Shown here: in pieces, positions 56,063 to 63,255 of the stretch | How positions within the stretch are numbered: the first letter of the stretch is position 1 | Layout of the letters: each line of letters begins with the position of its first letter | Assembly: GCA_021817255.1 (NCBI GenBank) | Contig: JAKAVO010000006.1 | Coordinates: forward strand, 1-63,255 | Origin: Thermoplasmata archaeon | GTDB taxonomy: Archaea > Thermoplasmatota > Thermoplasmata > Thermoplasmatales > Thermoplasmataceae | DNA: 63,255 bases | Direction of reading: 5' to 3' | Made by a program: the position numbers and the translations under genes | The notes under the pieces: model-generated | Database searches by the model: none | What the model was told of the DNA's origin: nothing | Seen by the model: only the letters and a program-made list of their open reading frames with translations

Positions 56063-56070
56063 TATTTAAA
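56063..56070 (+). promoter_or_regulatory. TATA-like element of the glucoamylase gene
   Basis: TATTTAAA is centred 24-25 bases before ATG 56091, the spacing for a leaderless message, and so decides that start over an in-frame TTG at 56082. Confidence 0.6.
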
Positions 56071-56090
56071 AATGCTGGATATTGCCTCTT

Positions 56091-58460
56091 ATGGATTCAG
56101 GTGAGGCATTTGGAAAGCCGGGAATATCGCCAAGATGGGCTTCAAGCTCCAAGGAGGGCGTTGGAGCATCGCTTGGGCAATGCTCAAGGCTTCGTTTTAC
56201 AATTTCACACGGCATAATTAATGAAATATATTATCCTGGTTTGGACACGGCCCAGATAAGAGACCACCAGTTTCTAGCCAGCGACGGAAAATCATTTTAC
56301 GAGGAGAGGAGAAACACATCACACAGTGCCCAATGGATCAGGAATGGCATTCCAGCATACAAAATTGTAAATGAAGACAGGGATTTGCGTTTTAAAATAG
56401 AAAAAACTGTGTTCATTGACAGCGAAAACGATGTCCTTGTTCAGCATGTGATTTTCTCAAAGAAAGAACAGGGTGATGTTCTTTCGCTTTATTCTCTGCT
56501 TTCCCCCCACCTAATGAATGGTGGATCTGGAAATACAGCATGGAATGGCGAATATAAAGGAAGAACAATGCAATTTGCATCTAAGCAGGGAATGTTTTTG
56601 GCCCTGTACATACCACAAGTTGCAGGCAAAATGAGTTGTGGATTCTCTGGTTTTTCTGACGGATTTCAGGATATTTCAAACAACGGGGCAATGACATACG
56701 AATTCAATAGTGCAACGGATGGAAACGTTGCAATAACAACAGAAATACTGATAGCAAAAGAAAGTTCATTCAATGTTTACATTGCATTTGGCAGCACAAT
56801 GGAAGAGGCTGCGCTTAAAGCTATAAAATCAAGCAGCATAAACTGGGAAATGTCACTGAACAACTACATCCAGGAGTGGTCAGACTACAGAAAATATACA
56901 TCCAAAAAGCTGCTGATAAAGAAAAAGTATGATCTTCTTGACTCAAGCCTGGCAGTTATCAGATCACATGTATCAAGGGAGCCTCTTGGAGGCGGCATAA
57001 TTGCCAGCCTTTCAATTCCATGGGGAAATTACAAAGGGGATGACGATCTCGGAGGTTATCACCTCATATGGCCCAGGGATATGGTGGAAGCAGCACAGGC
57101 CCTTCTAATTTTGGGGGATGTGGATGGCTCAATAGAAGCGCTCAGGTATCTGCAATCAACACAGGAAGCAAATGGGCACTGGCCCCAAAATATGTGGCTG
57201 AATGGAAAGCAATACTGGGGTGGCATTCAAATGGATGAAACAGCATTCCCCCTTTTGCTTCTGTATAATCTATGGAAAGGCGATCACGTAAAGTTGGAAG
57301 ACTTCAGTGAAATGGCAGTGAAGGCATTATCCTTTATAATTGCCAATGGGCCCGTGACCGATCAGGACAGATGGGAAGAAGATGGCGGATACTCTGCTTT
57401 CACCATATCTGTTGAAATTTCAGCACTCTGCTATGGCTTAGAAATGGCAGACCAGCTAGGGTTCCACGAAGAATCAAATAAAATTCAGTTAATTGCGGAT
57501 ATCTACAGCAGCAATATAGAAGGGTGGCTGTACAGGGAAAATTCAGATCTTGCCAAAAAATATGGTGTTGATGGGCACTTTGTAAGAATTTCCCAAATAG
57601 ATCAGGACGAACAGAAAGGTGATTTTATACCGATTAAAAACAGGCCATGGACATCTTCACTGGTTAAGACTGAAGATATAGTTAGTACAGGCAGCTTATC
57701 CCTGGTGAGATTTGGCATAAGAAGCCATGATCATCCAGGAATTCTTAACACTGTCAAAATCATAGACGGGGAACTGAAAACTGAAACAAAGTCCGGGCCA
57801 GTATGGCACAGGTATAACCATGATGGATATGGTGAACATAAAGATGGCTCAGGATTTGATGGAACCGGCCATGGAAGGGGATGGCCACTGCTTTCGGGAG
57901 AAAGGGCACAGTATGAATTAATAAGAGGAGACTTAGGCGAGGCAACCAAACTTCTCCACTCTATGGAAAAAGAGTCCAACAAAGGTGGAATGATACCCGA
58001 ACAGGTCTGGGACTCCGATGATATTCCTGAAAAGGGGCTTTATAATGGGCGGCCATCAGGTTCTGCTATGCCACTGGTGTGGGCCCACGCGGAATATGTA
58101 AAGCTATGCTGGGCACTGGAAAATGGAAAGCCATTCGAAAGGAATGAAATAGCTTATTCAAGGTATGTCGAAGGGAAAAAAAGGGTGAAAGCCGGCATAT
58201 GGAGCTTCAAAAACAAGATAAAGCGGCTGGGAAAAGGTTCACTTCTCATATTTATTCTCGAAGAAGATTGTTTCATTCGGATGACCACAAATAACTGGAA
58301 AGACATGGAAGATATCAACTCAAAAAGCATATTCGACACAGTTCATTACGTTGAAGCCGATCTGTCGGGAATTGAAAACGAAAGCCAGATGGAATTTACA
58401 TTTTTCTGGAAAACTGGCAATAGCTGGGAAGGCAGAAATTACACTATAGAACTATTTTAA
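56091..58460 (+). CDS. GH15 glucoamylase
   Basis: The 789-residue enzyme releases glucose from the ends of starch-like chains. The N-terminal beta-sandwich domain (MDSGEAFGKPGISPRW...) leads to the (alpha/alpha)6 barrel with GGYHLIWPRDMVEA, IQMDETAFPLLL (candidate general acid region) and GWPLLSGERAQYEL, whose Glu is the general base. No signal peptide is visible although a related Thermoplasma-type enzyme acts at low pH, so it may act inside the cell on glycogen-like polymer. A small extra C-terminal domain follows. Its last nine bases overlap the convergent MFS gene. Confidence 0.92.
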   Translation: MDSGEAFGKPGISPRWASSSKEGVGASLGQCSRLRFTISHGIINEIYYPGLDTAQIRDHQFLASDGKSFYEERRNTSHSAQWIRNGIPAYKIVNEDRDLRFKIEKTVFIDSENDVLVQHVIFSKKEQGDVLSLYSLLSPHLMNGGSGNTAWNGEYKGRTMQFASKQGMFLALYIPQVAGKMSCGFSGFSDGFQDISNNGAMTYEFNSATDGNVAITTEILIAKESSFNVYIAFGSTMEEAALKAIKSSSINWEMSLNNYIQEWSDYRKYTSKKLLIKKKYDLLDSSLAVIRSHVSREPLGGGIIASLSIPWGNYKGDDDLGGYHLIWPRDMVEAAQALLILGDVDGSIEALRYLQSTQEANGHWPQNMWLNGKQYWGGIQMDETAFPLLLLYNLWKGDHVKLEDFSEMAVKALSFIIANGPVTDQDRWEEDGGYSAFTISVEISALCYGLEMADQLGFHEESNKIQLIADIYSSNIEGWLYRENSDLAKKYGVDGHFVRISQIDQDEQKGDFIPIKNRPWTSSLVKTEDIVSTGSLSLVRFGIRSHDHPGILNTVKIIDGELKTETKSGPVWHRYNHDGYGEHKDGSGFDGTGHGRGWPLLSGERAQYELIRGDLGEATKLLHSMEKESNKGGMIPEQVWDSDDIPEKGLYNGRPSGSAMPLVWAHAEYVKLCWALENGKPFERNEIAYSRYVEGKKRVKAGIWSFKNKIKRLGKGSLLIFILEEDCFIRMTTNNWKDMEDINSKSIFDTVHYVEADLSGIENESQMEFTFFWKTGNSWEGRNYTIELF

Positions 58461-59789
58461 AGAAGCAACAGATGTTCTCTGAAACACATTTTGCTCTTTC
58501 ATGCCTGCCTTAATCTTGATAGAACCAATATACCCGATTGCAACTATAATTGCTGCTATTACAAAATCCCCTCCATAACCAAGATATATTACTATGTAAC
58601 CAGAGATGAATGCTCCTATTATCTGCCCAACTCCCAGAATTGAATTATAATAGCCAATTGCCCTGCCTCTTGTTTCCCTGTCAGCCATTGTCGTTACTGA
58701 TGTTATCTGGGTAATGCCTATAAAACTCCAGACAAAGCCCATTGCACCATAGATAAGAACTATCAGGATCATGTAGTTGAAGGAATATAAACTCATGAAC
58801 GGAATGATGCTTGTGCCAAGGAAAACAAACATTCTTACTGCCAGAGGTATGTAAATTGCTTTCTGCAAACTAACTTTTCTTATGTAATTTCCGGAGAGGT
58901 TAAATGATATGACTGAAAAAGCACTGTTTAGGAGGTACATGGTGTAAACTATATCCTCAGTTGCATTGTATTTGTCTATGAGAAAGACCGGATAGGGTGT
59001 AAAGAAAGTTTGAAAACCTATCATGAGGACGCCACATAGAATTATGTAGAGGATTAGGGATTTGCTTGTTTTAATCCCTTTCTTCTTTCCAAAAAGCTTG
59101 ACAATATGAATTACATATGATGGTGCATATCTGGTTCTTTCAAAAGTCCTTATGGAAAATATGTTTGGCAGCCTGGATCTCCTTATCTTTGTGGAGGATT
59201 CCTTTAGAAGAAAATAAGCAAGAACAAAAGCCACCAGGTAAATAACAGCAGAAATGAGGTATATCAGCTTTAAAATCTGGATCGATGATGGGTCCCTTAA
59301 AACAATCAGCAGCCCTACCCCTAATCCCAGAACAGTGCCTAGTGTGGAAATTGCACTGAAAACGGCAACTGTTCTTGGCCACTGGCTCTCTATTTCATTC
59401 TCAATTACGAGCAAGGTGGAAACAGGTACTGAAGCCATTGCAAAAAACTGGTATACAACAAGTATTCCTATATATTCCATAACATCTGTCGTAAACATTA
59501 TGAAAAAGAGGGAAACGAAAGAACCGGCGAATCCCATAAGAATAAACGCCTTTCTCTTCTTCACGTTATCAGATATGTTCCCCCATAGAATGAGTGCAAT
59601 CACTGAAGAGAGGGATGCAAGGGAAGAAGCTATTCCGACGTAAACAACATTCTGTTTAAAATAGAGCGAAATGAACAGGGGGATCATGGGTGTGAGGAGC
59701 CCGGCAGACATATTTGAAAAAATAAAAGCTAAATACCACAAACGCCACCTTCTGCTATAGCTTACCGGATATTCCTGTTGATCAACCAT
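58452..59789 (-). CDS. MFS transporter
   Basis: The 445-residue protein has 12 hydrophobic helices in two halves, with the conserved loop 2-3 motif LILWGNISDNVKKRKAF and a longer cytoplasmic loop between helices 6 and 7. The substrate is unknown; the tail-to-tail neighbour is glucoamylase and the upstream same-strand gene is sua5. A sugar or drug exporter role would both be possible. It begins at ATG 59789, 41 bases after the sua5 stop, and may be on the same message. Confidence 0.88.
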   Translation of the reverse strand: MVDQQEYPVSYSRRWRLWYLAFIFSNMSAGLLTPMIPLFISLYFKQNVVYVGIASSLASLSSVIALILWGNISDNVKKRKAFILMGFAGSFVSLFFIMFTTDVMEYIGILVVYQFFAMASVPVSTLLVIENEIESQWPRTVAVFSAISTLGTVLGLGVGLLIVLRDPSSIQILKLIYLISAVIYLVAFVLAYFLLKESSTKIRRSRLPNIFSIRTFERTRYAPSYVIHIVKLFGKKKGIKTSKSLILYIILCGVLMIGFQTFFTPYPVFLIDKYNATEDIVYTMYLLNSAFSVISFNLSGNYIRKVSLQKAIYIPLAVRMFVFLGTSIIPFMSLYSFNYMILIVLIYGAMGFVWSFIGITQITSVTTMADRETRGRAIGYYNSILGVGQIIGAFISGYIVIYLGYGGDFVIAAIIVAIGYIGSIKIKAGMKEQNVFQRTSVASLK

Positions 59790-59830
59790 GGGGCACTTTT
59801 CATCCCTATTGTTGAAGGGTTTAAATTTTT

Positions 59831-60835
59831 TTACTTAAAATCAGCCATTTCAGTAATGGGAATCGATGCTTTTTTGATCCGGTTCATTATGGAAAAGAAA
59901 TATCCTTTTTCTTCAAAACTCTCTATAATTCCAGCTTCATAAGGAGAGCCATCAAGTTCCCTGAAGAAGCTGTATAAATTTCTTGAGATAGAAACTGGAT
60001 CGCTCTTTTTTCCGAGCACCAATTTATTTCCATTTATCCGTTCTCCAAGTTCTGTGGAGACAATTGGCAGAACTTTCGGGTTGTTCTCTGCAACCTTTAT
60101 TAAAATCTCAGGGTCTGCCCTGTAAAGTTTCTTTGATGGAGAATAATGCCTGTATTTCATTCCAGGCGACATTGTTTTCCCACCCACTTTTGCATATGAA
60201 ACCGTCTTGAATATTCTGAGGAGATCTTCCTCTGTGTATGCTCCCGGCCTCAAAACAGTGCAGTTTTCGCCTTCAGGCAATATCACTGTTGACTCGATGC
60301 CTATCCTCGTTCTTCCCGCATCATACATTAAGTCAACCCTGCCCCACATTTCCTCCTTTATATGCAAAATTGATGTTGCACTTGGCCTTCCGGAAATGTT
60401 TGCGCTGGGCCCTGCAACCGGAAAACCTGCGTTCTGTATAAGGCTGCGGGTAAAATCACAATCCGGGACCCTTACTCCAATTGTGTCAAGGCCTGCACTT
60501 GCGACGCTGGAAATCAAATCACGCTTCTTTACAACAACCGTTAATGGGCCGGGCCACAGCATTTCAAGCTCTTTCCTCTTCTCCACCATATCCCAGAAAC
60601 AATACCTGTTGATATCCCCAATGCTGCCAAAATGTGCAATCAGAGGATTATCTGCTGGCCTGCCCTTCGCTTCAAAAATTTTAAAGCATGCGGAATCTGA
60701 AGTTGCGTCAGCGCCAATCCCATAAACAGTTTCAGTTGGAAAAACAACTGTGCCCCCTTCCCTTAATATTTTTACCCCATGGATGAGCGTTTTCGGGTCA
60801 TAGTTTGTACAATCAGTGTGAATCAACTCAGTCAT
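59831..60835 (-). CDS. sua5: L-threonylcarbamoyladenylate synthase (Sua5/YrdC)
   Basis: The enzyme makes threonylcarbamoyl-AMP for the t6A modification of tRNA. The YrdC domain (about residues 12-200) shows REGGTVVFPTETVYGIGADA, KGRPADNPLIAHF and VAGPSANISGRPSAT; after the linker with SPGMKYRHYSP comes the Sua5 C-terminal domain. Length of 334 residues is normal for the two-domain form. The promoter appears to be a palindromic TATA shared with the divergent aminopeptidase gene. Confidence 0.93.
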   Translation of the reverse strand: MTELIHTDCTNYDPKTLIHGVKILREGGTVVFPTETVYGIGADATSDSACFKIFEAKGRPADNPLIAHFGSIGDINRYCFWDMVEKRKELEMLWPGPLTVVVKKRDLISSVASAGLDTIGVRVPDCDFTRSLIQNAGFPVAGPSANISGRPSATSILHIKEEMWGRVDLMYDAGRTRIGIESTVILPEGENCTVLRPGAYTEEDLLRIFKTVSYAKVGGKTMSPGMKYRHYSPSKKLYRADPEILIKVAENNPKVLPIVSTELGERINGNKLVLGKKSDPVSISRNLYSFFRELDGSPYEAGIIESFEEKGYFFSIMNRIKKASIPITEMADFK

Positions 60836-60856
60836 ATAATCCGTACCGTAATTTTT

Positions 60857-60864
60857 TATATATA
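60857..60864. promoter_or_regulatory. Palindromic TATA shared by sua5 and the aminopeptidase gene
   Basis: TATATATA is its own reverse complement. Its midpoint is about 25 bases before the sua5 ATG (60835, minus) and about 22 bases before the aminopeptidase ATG (60883, plus). Only 47 bases separate the two start codons, and no second A/T-rich element fits. Confidence 0.5.
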
Positions 60865-60882
60865 ATCATTCTATGCATTCGA

Positions 60883-63255
60883 ATGAAAGAAATATCCTAT
60901 TATAATATATATTATAAAATTGATGTCGAGAACCTTAGGTTTTCAGGCAGAGAAAACATTCGGGGCCAATCTGAAGGGCCAATATGGTTAAACTACTCCG
61001 GCTTAGCCATTGAAAGTTTCAAGGTCAATGGCAGGGAAGCACCATTCGAAACAGACAGGGAACAACAGTTAATTAAATCCCTGGAACCCCATTCAGGAGA
61101 GTTTGACATCGAAGTTCATTTTTCAGGAAAAATAGATGAAAGCCTGAACGGAATTTACTATTCAAAAGAAAACGGTTTTGTTTTTGTGAGCACACAGTTT
61201 GAAGCAACAGGGGCAAGATACGCTTTTCCTTGTGTTGACAACCCTGCATTCAAGGCAGAGTTTGCCTTAACACTGGACATACCATCTGACTATGACGGAA
61301 TCTCGAATATGCCTGCAGATAAAATAGAGGATCACGAAGGAAGGAAAATTATTACATTCCAGAAAACACCGAGAATGTCAACATACCTTCTATATTTAGG
61401 AACATCCAGGTATGACATAATTAGCGGTGCGCACAATGATATACCCGTATATCTGGCATCTGCAAAGGGGAAGATCCAGGCAAGCGAAGTCCCTATAAAA
61501 ATGGCATCAGAAACTCTGTCTTACTTTGAAGACTATTTTGGCATTAAATACCAGCTTCCAAAACTTCACCTTATTGCCGTACCCGAATTTGCCTTTGGGG
61601 CAATGGAGAACTGGGGTGCAATAACATTCAGGGAAATAGAGCTGATGGTTAATAAAAGCACAAGCTCCGCTATTCTGAAGAGAGTGGATGAGGTGATTTC
61701 CCATGAACTGGCACACCAGTGGTTTGGCGATCTTGTAACAATGAAATGGTGGGATGATCTCTGGCTGAACGAAAGTTTTGCCACATTCATGAGCTATAAA
61801 GCACTGGAAAGCAAACACCCTGAGTGGGAAATAATGGGCGAGATGATAACGGACGAAACAGGCGGGGCGATGACGGGAGACAGTCTCAGGAACACGCATC
61901 CAATCCATATAGATGTGAAAAACCCGGATGAAATTTCACAGATCTTTGATGAGATAAGCTACGGCAAAGGTGCCAGCATTCTCAGAATGATAGAAGCTTA
62001 CGTTGAACCTGAGAATTTCAGAAATGGAGTAAGGGCATACCTGAATGATCACAGTTTTGGAAATGCGGTTGGAGAAAACCTGTGGAAATCAATTGAAAAG
62101 GTTTCCAAAAAGCCTGTATCAAAAATCATGGATGCATGGATAACAAAACCAGGTTATCCAAGGATAGAAGCATCCCTCAACGGAAATAAGATCAGGCTCC
62201 ACCAGACAAGGTTTTTCCTTGATGGGAATCCGGATGCATCTCTCTGGCCCATTCCACTCACTGTGGTTTACTCCGATGGAGTGAAATCATTCCTCATGGA
62301 ACGCGAGGAGATGGAAATACCATTACAGGATTTCCGTTATATAAACAGTGACAGAACTGGATTTTACAGGGTCAAATATGATGATAAGCTGACAGAAGGA
62401 ATAAAGAAGAATATGTCCAGCATGGATAAATTTTCCAAGTGGGGGCTCATATCAGATTATATCTCACTGTATTTCTCGAAAAACATCTCCCTTGACAGGT
62501 TAATTGAATTAATGGAGATGTTTTCCTCTGAGAAGGAATATATAGTAATTGATGAGGTAACCGGGATAATACTAAACCTGCACAATGTATTGCACTCTCC
62601 AAAGAAAATAGATGATTTTGGCATAGTGTATCTCAACGCCAAACTTAAGGAAATGGGCCCTGTGAAGAAGGGAGAGCCGATAAATAACAAGGTAATCAGG
62701 GGGAGGATGCAATCTGCCCTCTCACTTATTGACCGGGATTATGCGAAAAAGGCAGCGGCAAAATTTGCTGAGTTCGAAAAAATTACACCTGACGAGAGGC
62801 AATCCATTGCGTTTGCATACGCAGTGGCAAGAAATGATATTAACGGGCTTACAAAGAAACTTGAAGCGCAGAAAGTTGATGAAGATAAGATAAAATTAAT
62901 CGGCGCTATGGGCCATCTAAAGGGGGAAGAAAACCTTACGGCAGTCTGGAACATGGTAAAAAGCGGAAAAATAAAGAAACAGGACTCTTTCAGGGCAGTC
63001 ATGGCAGCTTCCAGTGAATCACAAAACAGGCAATTCCTGATTGCCAACCTTGATGAAATGGTATCAACGCTGGACAGGTTTTTCGAGGGCACCGGATACA
63101 CCTCCAGATTTCTTGAAACTATCATACCCTATCTTGGGCTTCAGGATGAAAAAGCTGTTAAGGAATACATAGCCGACAAAAATGATCCCGCATGGGAAAA
63201 AGGTGTTAGAAAAGGCCTCGAATACCTGAATATATATAAAAAAGTGAACAGCGTC
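60883..63255 (+). CDS. Tricorn-interacting-factor-like M1 aminopeptidase (F2/F3), 3' end cut by window
   Basis: This zinc aminopeptidase trims peptides made by the proteasome and tricorn protease to amino acids. At least 791 residues are present and the frame is still open at the edge, so only a few residues are likely missing compared with Thermoplasma F2/F3. Motifs are GAMENWGA (239-246) and HELAH (274-278) with distal Glu297 in NESFA, the HExxH-18-E zinc site. It starts directly with KEISYYNIYYKIDVENL, with no signal peptide, so it is cytosolic. Whether it is the F2 or F3 type cannot be settled by eye. Confidence 0.93.
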   Translation, partial: MKEISYYNIYYKIDVENLRFSGRENIRGQSEGPIWLNYSGLAIESFKVNGREAPFETDREQQLIKSLEPHSGEFDIEVHFSGKIDESLNGIYYSKENGFVFVSTQFEATGARYAFPCVDNPAFKAEFALTLDIPSDYDGISNMPADKIEDHEGRKIITFQKTPRMSTYLLYLGTSRYDIISGAHNDIPVYLASAKGKIQASEVPIKMASETLSYFEDYFGIKYQLPKLHLIAVPEFAFGAMENWGAITFREIELMVNKSTSSAILKRVDEVISHELAHQWFGDLVTMKWWDDLWLNESFATFMSYKALESKHPEWEIMGEMITDETGGAMTGDSLRNTHPIHIDVKNPDEISQIFDEISYGKGASILRMIEAYVEPENFRNGVRAYLNDHSFGNAVGENLWKSIEKVSKKPVSKIMDAWITKPGYPRIEASLNGNKIRLHQTRFFLDGNPDASLWPIPLTVVYSDGVKSFLMEREEMEIPLQDFRYINSDRTGFYRVKYDDKLTEGIKKNMSSMDKFSKWGLISDYISLYFSKNISLDRLIELMEMFSSEKEYIVIDEVTGIILNLHNVLHSPKKIDDFGIVYLNAKLKEMGPVKKGEPINNKVIRGRMQSALSLIDRDYAKKAAAKFAEFEKITPDERQSIAFAYAVARNDINGLTKKLEAQKVDEDKIKLIGAMGHLKGEENLTAVWNMVKSGKIKKQDSFRAVMAASSESQNRQFLIANLDEMVSTLDRFFEGTGYTSRFLETIIPYLGLQDEKAVKEYIADKNDPAWEKGVRKGLEYLNIYKKVNSV

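Noticed and set aside
55910-56104. 64-residue frame between purK and glucoamylase
   Set aside because: Most of it overlaps purK in another frame and the rest covers the glucoamylase promoter.
1-63255. CRISPR arrays, rRNA genes, intact insertion sequences
   Set aside because: No regularly spaced repeats, rRNA-like sequence or complete transposase with terminal repeats was seen on reading.

Overview
The window reads as a piece of chromosome from a cell-wall-less, heterotrophic, probably acidophilic archaeon of the order Thermoplasmatales; I cannot name the genus from sequence alone. The evidence is the company of genes: a Thermoplasma-type mevalonate 3-kinase, a tricorn-interacting-factor (F2/F3-like) aminopeptidase, a thermosome subunit, Taw1, archaeal RfcL, L15e, Pop5, Sec61-beta and prefoldin, plus very large Asn/Ser/Thr-rich surface proteins and a secreted S53 peptidase. 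Most first genes of transcription units have an A/T-rich TATA-like element about 22-28 bases before the start codon and no ribosome-binding site, which is the leaderless pattern of this order. Several starts are GTG or TTG.

Layout. 1-9.6 kb: end of an RNA-processing metallo-beta-lactamase, MarC, UDP-sulfoquinovose synthase, a Kelch surface protein, a nucleotidyltransferase, proline dehydrogenase with a helix-turn-helix regulator, the pgk-pfdA-ftsY operon and an Ap4A-type Nudix hydrolase. 9.6-19 kb: a large membrane protein of unknown role, a sugar acetyltransferase, the S53 peptidase, heme O synthase (CtaB) and, divergent from it, a His-containing polytopic membrane protein. 19-20.5 kb: a gene-poor accessory patch with a frameshifted IS630-like transposase remnant, two small unknown genes, and tRNA-Ser(UGA). 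20.6-31.5 kb: mostly information processing and housekeeping (L15e, Pop5, RfcL, thermosome, Taw1, pyrophosphatase), with a GHMP sugar kinase, a lipid-linked-sugar flippase, an orphan antitoxin and an acyl-CoA dehydrogenase. 31.6-37.6 kb: two tandem paralogous giant proteins with a type IV pilin-like N-terminus. 37.6-40.5 kb: a second accessory patch in which a ClpP-fold (SDH-type) protease and a 49-residue partner lie between two degenerate transposase tails. 40.5-63.3 kb: Sec61-beta and mevalonate 3-kinase, a DsrE-like/BtuF-like pair, SSB and DNA ligase, a methyltransferase, a CPA2 antiporter, a four-gene succinate dehydrogenase operon, MscS, pyruvate oxidase, PurE-PurK, a GH15 glucoamylase with an MFS transporter, Sua5, and the aminopeptidase, which runs off the right edge.

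How the genes fit together. Polymer and peptide scavenging is represented by the S53 peptidase, glucoamylase, MFS transporter and tricorn-type aminopeptidase. Carbon and electron flow is represented by phosphoglycerate kinase, pyruvate oxidase, succinate dehydrogenase, proline dehydrogenase, acyl-CoA dehydrogenase and heme O synthase. A surface-glycan theme is suggested by UDP-sulfoquinovose synthase, the nucleotidyltransferase, the GHMP kinase, the acetyltransferase and the flippase; their likely targets are the Asn-rich exported proteins in the same window.

The observations I would follow first are: the complex II membrane anchor, whose Cys/His pattern recalls the mycobacterial Sdh1 type; a recurring 'GLP-x-G-x-x-W' domain in at least four exported proteins; the tandem giant pilin-like proteins; the His-bearing membrane protein next to ctaB; and the protease module between transposase remnants. 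Two genes of about 55 codons, Sec61-beta and the small succinate dehydrogenase subunit, are easily missed.
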